Shown: positions 34,855 through 43,318 of the stretch, piece by piece
Layout: each line of letters begins with the position of its first letter
How positions within the stretch are numbered: the first letter of the stretch is position 1
Assembly (NCBI RefSeq): GCF_038019025.1
Contig: NZ_CP150496.1
Location: 1,938,001 to 2,002,000, forward strand
Direction: 5' to 3'
Length of the DNA: 64,000 nt
From: Polaribacter marinaquae
Lineage (GTDB): Bacteria; Bacteroidota; Bacteroidia; Flavobacteriales; Flavobacteriaceae
Made by a program: the position numbers and the translations under genes
The notes under the pieces: model-generated
What the model saw: the letters and a program-made list of their open reading frames with translations, nothing else
The model's database searches: none
What the model was told of the DNA's origin: nothing

Positions 34855-36972
34855 TTGATAAAACAATTAACTTTGTTTGGTATACTAAACATCATAAACA
34901 CACTTACATTGATTTACCCAAAAACAGAAAAAAAACCAGTTGTAGACACCTTTTTTAATACAACCGTTATCGATAATTACAGATGGTTAGAAGATGATAG
35001 AAGCGTAGAAACAGAATCTTGGGTAAAAGCACAAAATAAGGTTACTTTTAACTATCTAAATCAAATTTATTACAGAGATCAATTAAAAAATCGATTGGCT
35101 AATTTATGGAACTATGAAAAAATAGGTACGCCTTTTATAGAAGGCGATTACACATATTTTTCTCAAAATAATGGTTTACAAAATCAGAGCGTAATTTATA
35201 GAACCATAGATAATTCTGAACCAGAAATATTTTTAGATCCAAATACTTTTTCTAAAGACGGTACAACTTCTTTAGGCGCATTAAGTTTTTCTAAAGATGG
35301 TAAAACCGCCGCATACTCTATTTCTGAAGGTGGTTCTGATTGGCGAAAAATAATTATTATTGATGTTGTTTCTAAAAAACAAAAAGAACCGGTTATTGTT
35401 GATGTAAAATTCTCTGGAATTTCTTGGTACAAAAACGAAGGTTTTTACTACTCTAGTTACGATAAACCAACCGGAAGTGAGTTGTCTGCTAAAACAGATC
35501 AGCATAAATTATATTATCATAAGCTAGGAACTTCGCAAGAAGATGATGTTGTAGTATTTGGCGAAAAAAAATCAGAAAAACACAGATATATTGGTGGCTA
35601 TGTTACAGAAGATAATCGTTTTTTAGTAATTACTGCACAAATTTCTACTTCTGGTAACAAATTATTTATCAAAGATTTATCCGAAGAAAAAAGCACACTA
35701 AAACCAATTATAGAAACGCTAGAGAGTGATACTTATGTAATTACTAACAAAGCTTCTACACTTTTTTTAGCGACCAATTTAAATGCTCCCAATAAAAAAG
35801 TTGTTACTGTAGATTTTTCGAACCCTACACCAAAAAATTGGCAAGATTTTATACCAGAAACAGAACATGTTTTAGCTATTTCTAAAGGTGCAAATTATTT
35901 GTTTGCAAATTATATGGTAGATGCGGTTTCTAAAGTTTTTCAATTCAATTTTAATGGCGAACTTATAAGAGAAATTTCTCTACCAGGTATTGGTTCTGTT
36001 GCGGGTTTCGGTGGAAAAATAAGAGCTAAAGAATTGTATTTTTCTTTTACGAATTACAACACTCCGAATTCGTCTTATAAATTCAATCCAGAAGATGGCT
36101 CTTACCAAACATATTGGAAACCAAAAGTGGCTTTTAATACTGATGATTATATAAGCAAACAAGTTTTTTATCCGTCTAAAGATGGCACTAAAATTCCGAT
36201 GATTATTACACACAAAAAAGGAATTGAGTTAAATGGGAAAAATCCTACTATTTTGTATGGTTATGGCGGTTTTAATGTAAGTTTAACGCCTAGTTTTAGT
36301 ATTGCAAATTTAGTTTGGATGGAGCAAGGTGGTGTGTATGCTGTTGCGAACTTGAGAGGTGGCGGAGAATATGGTAAAAAATGGCACAACGCGGGTATAA
36401 AACTTAAAAAGCAAAATGTTTTTGATGATTTTATTGCGGCGGCAGAGTTTTTAATTGATAATAAATATACTTCATCAGAATTTTTAGCAATTCGTGGTGG
36501 CTCTAATGGCGGACTTTTAGTTGGCGCAATTCTTACACAAAAACCAACTTTGGCAAAAGTTGCATTACCTGCTGTTGGGGTTTTAGACATGTTGCGTTAT
36601 CATACATTTACTGCAGGCGCAGGTTGGGCATACGATTACGGTACTGCAAATGACAACAAAGAGATGTTTGACTATTTAAAAGGATATTCGCCTGTACATA
36701 ATGTAAAAAAAGGAACTGCATATCCTGCAACATTAATTACTACCGGAGATCATGATGATAGAGTTGTACCAGCGCATAGTTTTAAATTTGCGGCAGAATT
36801 ACAAGAAAAACATACGGGTAAAAATCCTACATTAATAAGAATAGAAACCAATGCTGGCCACGGAGCCGGAACACCTATTGCAAAGACAATAGAACAATAT
36901 GCAGATATTTTTGGTTTTACTTTATTTAATATGGGCTTTAAAAAACTGCCTAAAAACCTACAAAACAGCTGA
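34855..36972 (+). CDS. Prolyl oligopeptidase family serine peptidase (S9)
   Basis: This is a 705-residue S9A-type peptidase. A beta-propeller spans about residues 75-420 and an alpha/beta-hydrolase catalytic domain follows. The triad is Ser550 in GGSNGG, Asp634 in GDHDDRV and His669 in NAGHG, close to porcine POP numbering. It cleaves short proline-containing peptides. No ATG is available near the N terminus: the frame opens with TTG at 34855 and has another TTG five codons on. The residues before [11 protein letters not shown] look like a poor signal peptide, so cytosolic versus periplasmic location is unclear. Confidence 0.92.
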   Translation: MIKQLTLFGILNIINTLTLIYPKTEKKPVVDTFFNTTVIDNYRWLEDDRSVETESWVKAQNKVTFNYLNQIYYRDQLKNRLANLWNYEKIGTPFIEGDYTYFSQNNGLQNQSVIYRTIDNSEPEIFLDPNTFSKDGTTSLGALSFSKDGKTAAYSISEGGSDWRKIIIIDVVSKKQKEPVIVDVKFSGISWYKNEGFYYSSYDKPTGSELSAKTDQHKLYYHKLGTSQEDDVVVFGEKKSEKHRYIGGYVTEDNRFLVITAQISTSGNKLFIKDLSEEKSTLKPIIETLESDTYVITNKASTLFLATNLNAPNKKVVTVDFSNPTPKNWQDFIPETEHVLAISKGANYLFANYMVDAVSKVFQFNFNGELIREISLPGIGSVAGFGGKIRAKELYFSFTNYNTPNSSYKFNPEDGSYQTYWKPKVAFNTDDYISKQVFYPSKDGTKIPMIITHKKGIELNGKNPTILYGYGGFNVSLTPSFSIANLVWMEQGGVYAVANLRGGGEYGKKWHNAGIKLKKQNVFDDFIAAAEFLIDNKYTSSEFLAIRGGSNGGLLVGAILTQKPTLAKVALPAVGVLDMLRYHTFTAGAGWAYDYGTANDNKEMFDYLKGYSPVHNVKKGTAYPATLITTGDHDDRVVPAHSFKFAAELQEKHTGKNPTLIRIETNAGHGAGTPIAKTIEQYADIFGFTLFNMGFKKLPKNLQNS

Positions 36973-37002
36973 TAAATTTAAAATAAAACTTTTTTAATTA
37001 TT

Positions 37003-37036
37003 TAATTACCTTTGGTAATAATCAATAAGGTAATTA
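37003..37036. promoter_or_regulatory. Inverted repeat over a -7-like box upstream of the M13 gene
   Basis: TAATTACCTT and AAGGTAATTA (10-bp arms, 14-base spacer) flank and include TACCTTTG at 37007-37014. No TTG box is seen upstream. It may be an operator for the M13 gene or a weak hairpin ending the preceding peptidase gene. Confidence 0.35.
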
Positions 37037-37107
37037 CAAAAGTTAAAAAGATGTAACATTATATTTTTTAAGACACTAATTATCATAACACTCAAATTAC
37101 ACAAATA

Positions 37108-39183
37108 ATGAAAACATTTAACAAGGTTCTTTTTACAACTGCAATTGCATCTTTTGCTTTTGTTGCTTGTAAAGAAGAAAAGCCAGAAGAAAGATCTGCC
37201 GGTATTATTATTGAAAACATGGATACTTCTGTAAAAGCATCTGACGATTTTTTTAGACACGTAAACGGTACTTGGATCGATAAAACAGAAATTCCAGAAG
37301 ACAGAACATCTTGGGGTGGTTTTGGTGAGCTACGTAAAAAAACAGATGAAGATGTTTTAACTATTTTAAATGATGCCATAGCGCAAAAAGATTTTCCGAA
37401 GATAAAAGATGCACAAGGAAATGAAATAGATTCAGATCAAGAAAAAGCAGTAAACTATTACCAAACAATAATGGATACTGTTGCTAGAAACAAACAAGGT
37501 AAAGCACCTGTTATGCCTTTTTTAGCTAAAATAGAAGAAATAAAAACAAAGAAAGATGTACAAAACTACATTACCAATATGGCGCCTTATGGTGGTGCTG
37601 GTTTTTATGGTTTTGGCGTTTATAACGATTTAAAAAACAGCAGCCAATATGCAGGGTACATGGGTGGTGGTTCTTTAGGTTTATCTAGAGATTACTACGT
37701 AGATGCAAAAGTTGCAGATAAATTGACTAAATACGAAATATTTGTTGCTAAAATGCTTCAAGAATTTGGTGATGATGAAGCTACAGCTAAGAAGAATGCT
37801 GCTACAATTGTTGCTTTTGAAACTAGCTTAGCAGAACCAATGATGACAAAGGAAGAACGTAGAGATACACGTAAAATCTACAATCCAATGTCTGTTGCAG
37901 AGTTAACAAAATTAGCACCAGCTATCGATTGGAAAGCTCATTTAGAAGGAATTGGTGTTACAGACTTAGAAACAATTATTGTTACAGATCCTGCTTATTT
38001 TAAAGCTATGAGTAAAATTTTTACACAAAGATCTGTAGAAGACATGAAATTATTATTCCGTTGGAACACTATAAACAGTTCTTTAAGCTCTTTATCTACA
38101 GACTTAGAAACTGCAAATTGGGAGTTTTATAGCAAAGAAATGCGTGGTGCTAAAAAACAACGTGCAAGAAACGAGCGTGCTTTAGGTAACTTAAACGGTG
38201 CCGTTGGTGAAGCTTTAGGTAAATTATACGTAGAAAAAATGTTTCCGCCAGAAGCAAAAGCAAAAGCAAAAGAAATGATAGACAATGTAATGTTAGGTTT
38301 CGAAAAAAGAATTGCTGGTTTAGAGTGGATGAGTGCAGAAACTAAAGAAAAAGCTTTAGAAAAATTAAATAAATTAACTGTAAAAATTGCGTATCCAGAT
38401 GTTTGGAAAGACTACTCAGAATTACAAGTTAAAGGTTTAGACGAAGGCGGTTCTTATTTTGAAAACAGTATTAATGTTACAAAATGGAACTACAATAAAA
38501 ACATGGCTAAACTAGGTAAAGAAGTAGACAGAACAGAATGGGGTATGTCTCCGCAAACTGTAAATGCTTATTTTAATCCTACAAATAACGAAATTGTATT
38601 TCCGGCAGCAATTCTACAGCCTCCGTTTTACGATTACAAAGCAGATGAAGCTGTAAATTATGGTGGAATCGGAGCAGTTATTGGTCATGAAATTTCTCAC
38701 AGTTTCGACGATTCTGGATCACGTTTTGACGGTGACGGAAACCTTAAAAACTGGTGGACAGAATCAGATTCAGAAAAATTTGCAGTAATTGGTAAGCAAT
38801 TGGTAAAACAATACTCAGATATTATTGCTATTGATTCTATGCACTTAAATGGCGAATATACGTTAGGTGAAAACATTGGCGATTTAGGTGGTGTACAAGC
38901 AGCTTACGAAGGTTTACAAATCTTCTTAGAAAAAAGCGGTAGACCAGAAAAAATTGATGGTTATACACCAGAACAACGTTTTTTCCTTTCTTGGGGAACC
39001 ATCTGGAGAACTAAAATGCGTGATGAAGCTCTTAAAAACTTAATCATGACAAATACACATGCACCAGGAATGTACAGAGCATACATGCCACTTAAAAACG
39101 TAGACGCTTTTTACGAAGCTTTCGATGTTAAAGAAGGTGATAAAATGTATCTAAAACCAGAAGAAAGAGTAAGAATCTGGTAA
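37108..39183 (+). CDS. M13 family zinc metallopeptidase lipoprotein (PepO/neprilysin-like)
   Basis: This 691-residue peptidase of the neprilysin/PepO family has a lipoprotein signal ending at Cys21 (SFAFVACKEE), so it is predicted to be membrane-anchored outside the cytoplasm. Zinc ligands are His527 and His531 in IGHEISHSFD and Glu588 in GENIGDLGG. The NAYFNPTNNEIVFPAAIL segment binds the substrate backbone in this family. It would degrade oligopeptides. It has its own terminator. A -7-like TACCTTTG at 37007-37014 lies inside an inverted repeat. Confidence 0.95.
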   Translation: MKTFNKVLFTTAIASFAFVACKEEKPEERSAGIIIENMDTSVKASDDFFRHVNGTWIDKTEIPEDRTSWGGFGELRKKTDEDVLTILNDAIAQKDFPKIKDAQGNEIDSDQEKAVNYYQTIMDTVARNKQGKAPVMPFLAKIEEIKTKKDVQNYITNMAPYGGAGFYGFGVYNDLKNSSQYAGYMGGGSLGLSRDYYVDAKVADKLTKYEIFVAKMLQEFGDDEATAKKNAATIVAFETSLAEPMMTKEERRDTRKIYNPMSVAELTKLAPAIDWKAHLEGIGVTDLETIIVTDPAYFKAMSKIFTQRSVEDMKLLFRWNTINSSLSSLSTDLETANWEFYSKEMRGAKKQRARNERALGNLNGAVGEALGKLYVEKMFPPEAKAKAKEMIDNVMLGFEKRIAGLEWMSAETKEKALEKLNKLTVKIAYPDVWKDYSELQVKGLDEGGSYFENSINVTKWNYNKNMAKLGKEVDRTEWGMSPQTVNAYFNPTNNEIVFPAAILQPPFYDYKADEAVNYGGIGAVIGHEISHSFDDSGSRFDGDGNLKNWWTESDSEKFAVIGKQLVKQYSDIIAIDSMHLNGEYTLGENIGDLGGVQAAYEGLQIFLEKSGRPEKIDGYTPEQRFFLSWGTIWRTKMRDEALKNLIMTNTHAPGMYRAYMPLKNVDAFYEAFDVKEGDKMYLKPEERVRIW

Positions 39184-39237
39184 GTTCGCAGAACTTTTTG
39201 GTATAATTTTCTTTTTAAAATTTATACATTAAAATTC

Positions 39238-39267
39238 AAAACCGATACGAAAGTGTCGGTTTTTTTA
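39238..39267 (+). terminator. Terminator of the M13 peptidase gene
   Basis: The stem AAACCGATAC/GTGTCGGTTT with a GAAA tetraloop and one T-G wobble is followed by a T-run. Confidence 0.85.
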
Positions 39268-39276
39268 TGTTTTTTT

Positions 39277-39364
39277 GGGCGTTACCTAAAGGTCGCGCTT
39301 TTCGCACTCGCTTTTTATTCGTTCCTCATAAAAGAGCTCAAACAAATGCTACAATCGCTAACGC
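39277..39364. repeat. Intergenic Flavobacteriaceae-type repeat element
   Basis: An 88-bp, relatively G+C-rich stretch is bounded by the inverted ends GCGTTA (39279-39284) and TAACGC (39359-39364), with an internal ACCTAAAGGT palindrome and a CGCGC...CGCACTCGC middle. Its start (GGGCGTTACC) and end (ACAATCGCTAACGC) match, from memory, a dispersed non-coding element seen after genes in many Flavobacteriaceae. It lies just downstream of the M13 gene terminator. No coding frame fits it. Confidence 0.55.
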
Positions 39365-39411
39365 AGGCGTACTTGCTATCTAAATTACAACAACAAATCA
39401 AATAGAAACCT

Positions 39412-39419
39412 TATTTTTG
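39412..39419 (+). promoter_or_regulatory. -7-like element immediately before the ABC ATPase gene
   Basis: TATTTTTG matches TAnnTTTG and ends four bases before the ATG at 39424, so a transcript from it would be leaderless or nearly so. No TTG box is found at the usual distance. Confidence 0.35.
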
Positions 39420-39423
39420 TAAG

Positions 39424-40350
39424 ATGCTAAAAGTCCAAAATATCTCTTTCGGGTACACTAAAAACAAAATGGTTTTAGACAACTTTAACTTCAATATAAA
39501 AGAAGGAGAACATTTGTGCGTTATGGGAGAAAGTGGCTGCGGAAAATCTACACTTTTAAAAGCAATTTACGGCTTATTAGATATAAATAAAGGAACAATT
39601 TTCTGGAAAGATCATCAAGTTCTAGGTCCAGAATTTCATCTAGTTCCTGGTATGGATTTCTTTAAATATGTAGCACAAGATTTCGATTTAATGCCTTACA
39701 TTTCTGTATCAGAAAATATTAAAAAATTTCTATCTCGTTTTTATCCAGAAGAAAGCGAAAAAAGAACACAAGAATTATTAGAAGTTATAGAAATGACCGC
39801 TTTTGCAAACACAAAAGTTAAAAATTTAAGTGGCGGACAAAAACAACGTGTAGCAATTGCTAGAGCCTTGGCAAAAGAACCAGAATTACTATTATTAGAC
39901 GAACCTTTTGGCCAAATAGACAACTTTAAAAAAAACTCTTTAAGAAGAAAACTTTTTGCCTATTTAAAAGAAAAAAATATTGCGTGTATTGTTGCTACAC
40001 ACGATAAAAATGATGCACTTTCTTTTGCAGACACTTTGCTAATTATTCGCAATCATAAAATAGTAGTTCACAATGCACCAAAAGAAATTTACAACAACCC
40101 AAAAAGCAAGTATGTAGCAGCTTTATTTGATGATGTAAATGAAATTGTAGTAAACGGTAAACATGTATTATTATATCCGCATCAGATAAAAATTATCGAG
40201 AATTCTAATAGCATTGCTATCGTAAAAAACGCTTATTTTAAAGGCTCTTTTTGGTTAATAGAAGCTGATTTTGAAAATCAAATTGTGTTTTTAAATCATA
40301 AAGATTTTATAGAAACCAATACTAAAATTAAGCTATCTCTAGAATTTTAA
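39424..40350 (+). CDS. ABC transporter ATP-binding protein
   Basis: This 308-residue ATPase has Walker A GESGCGKST at residues 35-43, the LSGGQKQR signature, Walker B LLLLDEPFG and switch His in ATHDKNDA. The C-terminal 80 residues extend past the ATPase core and resemble the TOBE-like regulatory tail of importer ATPases such as MalK/PotA types. No permease or binding protein is adjacent, so its partner is unknown. Its end overlaps the convergent Gre-type gene by 23 bp. Confidence 0.88.
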   Translation: MLKVQNISFGYTKNKMVLDNFNFNIKEGEHLCVMGESGCGKSTLLKAIYGLLDINKGTIFWKDHQVLGPEFHLVPGMDFFKYVAQDFDLMPYISVSENIKKFLSRFYPEESEKRTQELLEVIEMTAFANTKVKNLSGGQKQRVAIARALAKEPELLLLDEPFGQIDNFKKNSLRRKLFAYLKEKNIACIVATHDKNDALSFADTLLIIRNHKIVVHNAPKEIYNNPKSKYVAALFDDVNEIVVNGKHVLLYPHQIKIIENSNSIAIVKNAYFKGSFWLIEADFENQIVFLNHKDFIETNTKIKLSLEF

Positions 40351-40777
40351 ACACATTTCCGTTAAAAGAAATTGTTTCGCCTTTTTGCTTTCCTAAAAGC
40401 AATTTCCCTATTGGTGATGAAACGGAAACTGCAAAATAATTTGTATTTTCTATAGTTAAATGACCCGCAGAAATACTCAAGAAATAATTAGCCTTATCCG
40501 TATAAACAATACTGCCTAAATGTGCATTTTTAGAAGTTTTAGAAATATCAATTTTTGCTAAAATTTCTTTCATTTGTGTAATTCCCGCCAATTGTTGGCC
40601 AGCTTTCTCCATTTCTAATTGCAACATTGCTCTACCGGTTTCGTGCTTATCGCCTGCAGAACTTTTAGTTTCTGTTTGTAGTGCTTTTTGGTTAGAAGAA
40701 ATAACTTCTTCTACATTTTGCAAACGTTTCTCTACAAATTCTTTACAATTATTATAAAGTGCTTCTTTCAAATTCAT
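40328..40777 (-). CDS. GreA/GreB-like C-terminal domain protein
   Basis: This 149-residue protein has a helical N-terminal part and a C-terminal fold like the GreA/GreB C-terminal domain (SVSSPIGKLLLGKQKGETISFNGN). True Gre factors have the acidic hairpin tip needed for transcript cleavage; here the N-terminal part is too short and lacks it, so it may bind RNA polymerase in another way. It overlaps the phosphopantetheinyl transferase gene by 26 bp and closes the long minus-strand directon. Confidence 0.65.
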   Translation of the reverse strand: MNLKEALYNNCKEFVEKRLQNVEEVISSNQKALQTETKSSAGDKHETGRAMLQLEMEKAGQQLAGITQMKEILAKIDISKTSKNAHLGSIVYTDKANYFLSISAGHLTIENTNYFAVSVSSPIGKLLLGKQKGETISFNGNVFKILEIA

Positions 40778-41339
40778 TGTTTAGTGTAAATGCAAATGCT
40801 CCGTAATTTCCATGATGAGAAATAGAACAAGATTGTGTTATTTTTTTCTCTCGATAATAATATAAAGGCGCACCAACAGAAGATTTTCTTTTTGTAATTT
40901 CTTCTAATTTCAAACTAACTATTGATGCTAGCTCCGTTTTTAAATCTTTATCTACATTATCTGATTTTCCTATTTTCGAAAAAATAGAAGTTGTAGTTGC
41001 GTTTTGTTTTGCAATAGTAGAAACATAAAAAGGATTAAAAGTTGTAGTTGTATAAAAAATTTTGTCTTCAAAAAAAACAGTTCCTTGGTCTTTAGAGATT
41101 AAAGTACATTCAAATTTTAAAGGTGCAAAAAAGCGCTTTTCTACTTGTTGTGTATAACATTTATAGGCAGCTTCTTTCATAGACCAAAATTGCCAAACTT
41201 GTAAAAACGGATTTTTAGAATTGTAAATTTCTTGCTGTTCTTTTTGGGAAAATTGTTTGTCTAAAAAACCATTTCTTTGCCAATTGCTTTGAGTTTTAGC
41301 AAGGTTTAAATCAACAATATCATTCCCAATACTATGCAT
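40752..41339 (-). CDS. 4'-phosphopantetheinyl transferase (Sfp/AcpT type)
   Basis: This 195-residue PPTase has the Mg-binding start IGNDIVDL at residues 4-11 and the signature WSMKEAAYKCY near 53-63. It transfers the phosphopantetheine arm of CoA to a carrier-protein serine. The adjacent ACP gene overlaps its start by 8 bp, so that ACP is the obvious substrate. A dedicated PPTase inside the cluster indicates that the pathway does not rely on the housekeeping AcpS. Confidence 0.88.
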   Translation of the reverse strand: MHSIGNDIVDLNLAKTQSNWQRNGFLDKQFSQKEQQEIYNSKNPFLQVWQFWSMKEAAYKCYTQQVEKRFFAPLKFECTLISKDQGTVFFEDKIFYTTTTFNPFYVSTIAKQNATTTSIFSKIGKSDNVDKDLKTELASIVSLKLEEITKRKSSVGAPLYYYREKKITQSCSISHHGNYGAFAFTLNNEFERSTL

Positions 41340-41583
41340 TGATTTTTTCTTGAATAATTGCTACGGTTGCTTTTACAGAAAGCATTTTCTCCATAGAATC
41401 GTTATCTATCTCTATGTTAAATTCATCTTCAACATCCAAAATAATATCTACTAAATTTGCAGAATTTATTTCTAAATCGTTTATAAAATCGGTGTTTTCA
41501 GAGATATTTTTAAAACCATCTTCATTTTGAACATAAGGTTTTACAATAACTGTTAACTTGCTTATAATTTCTTCTTTTGTCAT
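41332..41583 (-). CDS. Acyl carrier protein of the polyketide cluster
   Basis: This 83-residue acidic helical carrier protein has its attachment serine at Ser41 in LEINSANLVDIIL. The usual DSL motif is changed to NSA, typical of specialised carriers rather than primary fatty-acid ACP. It is 3 bp from the ketosynthase gene and overlaps the PPTase gene by 8 bp, so it probably carries the acyl chain made by the neighbouring ketosynthase and dehydratase. Confidence 0.9.
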   Translation of the reverse strand: MTKEEIISKLTVIVKPYVQNEDGFKNISENTDFINDLEINSANLVDIILDVEDEFNIEIDNDSMEKMLSVKATVAIIQEKINA

Positions 41584-41586
41584 TTT

Positions 41587-42861
41587 TTATTCTGAATATT
41601 TTTTAAAGATAACACAAGCATTTACATCACCAAAACCAAAGCTTGCTTTTGCTAAAATAGTAATATCTTTCTCTATTATTTTTGTAGGAATTTTATCCGT
41701 AGAAATTAGTGTTGCAATTCCTGATTGTACATCTTCGCAATTGATATTTGGAAACACAAATTGTTCTTTAATTTGCAAAACTGCTGCTACAGACTCGATT
41801 GCGCCAGAAGCTGCCAAACAATGCCCAACCATAGATTTTAAAGAGTTTATATACGGAAAATTAACTCCTTTTCGATTTAAAGCCTTTGCCCAATTTTCTA
41901 TTTCTAAACTATCTTTAGAGGTTGCTGTTAAATGACCATTAATTACATCTATTTCATCCGCAGATATTCTAGCATCAGAGATTGCGGCAGTAATACATTT
42001 TTGCACCGCCTCTGCATTTGGTGCCGTTAACGTTCCGCCATTTCTTTGTCCGCCAGAATTTATATTTCCGCCTAAAACCTCTGCATAAATAGTTGCGTTT
42101 CTGGCTAAAGCACTTTCTAAAGACTCTAAAACCAAAGCCCCAGCACCACTTCCCGGAACAAAACCAGACGCCGTTGCACTCATTGGTCTAGAACCTTTTT
42201 TTGGCGTTTGGTTATGCTTGTAAGACATTACGCGCATCGCATCAAAACCACCCCAAGTGTATAAACTACTATCACTAGAACTACCAACTAACATTCGTTT
42301 TGCTTTGCCGCTTTGTATTCTATCAAAACCCATTAAAAGCGCTTCTGTACCCGTTGTACAAGCAGATGAATTTGTAGTAACCTGATTTCCTAAACCAAGA
42401 ATTCCGCCTAAATAAGCAGAAATTCCGCTTGCCATGGTTTGTACTACAGAAGTACTTCCTAAACGTCTTACGTTTTGATCATCAATTTTATAAATTGCTT
42501 CTCTAAATTTTTCGATTCCAGAAGTTCCTGTTCCAAAAATTAAACCCGAATCGTAGTCTAAACCTGAAGTATCATCAACAGAAAAACCAGCATTTTTCCA
42601 AGCATCAATACCAGCCATACAACCATATAAAATAGAAGTAGAATTAAAACCACGTAATTGTAAAGGCGATAAATATGTTTGTTTTTTTTGTTCGGTAACC
42701 GTTGGAATACCGCCAATACAACAAGAAAAACCTTTGTCTTTTAAATTCTGATGATAAGTAATGCCAGATTTACCTGTTTTTATTGCATTTGTAAATTCTT
42801 GCAAACCAACTCCGTTTGGGGCAACAACTCCTAAACCAGTAATTACAACTCTATTTTTCAT
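41587..42861 (-). CDS. Beta-ketoacyl-ACP synthase (KAS I/II-type, cluster-specific)
   Basis: This is a 424-residue condensing enzyme with the triad Cys168 in SSACTTG, His310 in INGHLTATSKDS and His347 in SMVGHCLAASG. The first His motif departs from the usual NAHGTST, indicating a specialised subfamily. Gly-rich C-terminal ASFGFGDVNACVIF is normal. It extends an ACP-bound acyl chain with malonyl units. It sits between the dehydratase and ACP genes, with 3-bp gaps on both sides. Confidence 0.92.
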   Translation of the reverse strand: MKNRVVITGLGVVAPNGVGLQEFTNAIKTGKSGITYHQNLKDKGFSCCIGGIPTVTEQKKQTYLSPLQLRGFNSTSILYGCMAGIDAWKNAGFSVDDTSGLDYDSGLIFGTGTSGIEKFREAIYKIDDQNVRRLGSTSVVQTMASGISAYLGGILGLGNQVTTNSSACTTGTEALLMGFDRIQSGKAKRMLVGSSSDSSLYTWGGFDAMRVMSYKHNQTPKKGSRPMSATASGFVPGSGAGALVLESLESALARNATIYAEVLGGNINSGGQRNGGTLTAPNAEAVQKCITAAISDARISADEIDVINGHLTATSKDSLEIENWAKALNRKGVNFPYINSLKSMVGHCLAASGAIESVAAVLQIKEQFVFPNINCEDVQSGIATLISTDKIPTKIIEKDITILAKASFGFGDVNACVIFKKYSE

Positions 42862-42864
42862 TTT

Positions 42865-43308
42865 TTATTTTGCGATTATCATTCCAGCAATAGTACCTCT
42901 ACAAACCAACTCATCATTGGCGTTTAGCATCTTTACTTTACATTTTAGTTTATTAAATCTAAAATATTCTTTTTCTGAAATTACAGTTACTTTCTCGTTA
43001 GGTAAAACCGGTAAAAAGAAGTCTACTTCATTAGAAGTTAATGCAATTTGTGGTTTTTTTTCTTCGGATGAAATTTGATCTTCCAAAAGAAAAACTCCTA
43101 AACAAACAACACCAATTTGCGCCATTGTTTCCGTTAAAATAACACCAGGCGTAATTGGGTTGTTTTTAAAATGTCCTTCGTAAAAAAACTCATCTTCTCT
43201 ATAAGTATATTTTCCTTTAACGCCTTTTTCTGAAATTTCTGTAAGTTCATCAACAAACAAAAAGGGTCTTTTGTAAGGTAAACTTTTTATGATTTTAGTT
43301 GAATTCAT
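42865..43308 (-). CDS. FabZ-like 3-hydroxyacyl-ACP dehydratase (hotdog fold)
   Basis: This 147-residue hotdog protein has the FabA/FabZ active site: His46 in EGHFKNNPITPG and Glu60 in VILTETMAQIG. It would dehydrate a 3-hydroxyacyl-ACP to an enoyl-ACP. No enoyl or ketoacyl reductase is present in the cluster, so those steps either come from primary metabolism or are absent, leaving unsaturated chains. It lies 10 bp from the type III PKS gene and 3 bp from the ketosynthase gene. Confidence 0.88.
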   Translation of the reverse strand: MNSTKIIKSLPYKRPFLFVDELTEISEKGVKGKYTYREDEFFYEGHFKNNPITPGVILTETMAQIGVVCLGVFLLEDQISSEEKKPQIALTSNEVDFFLPVLPNEKVTVISEKEYFRFNKLKCKVKMLNANDELVCRGTIAGMIIAK

Positions 43309-43318
43309 CTTATTGTTT

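Noticed and set aside
36261..36590. 109-codon minus-strand open frame inside the prolyl oligopeptidase gene
   Set aside because: The plus-strand catalytic domain there has all expected motifs; the antisense frame has none.
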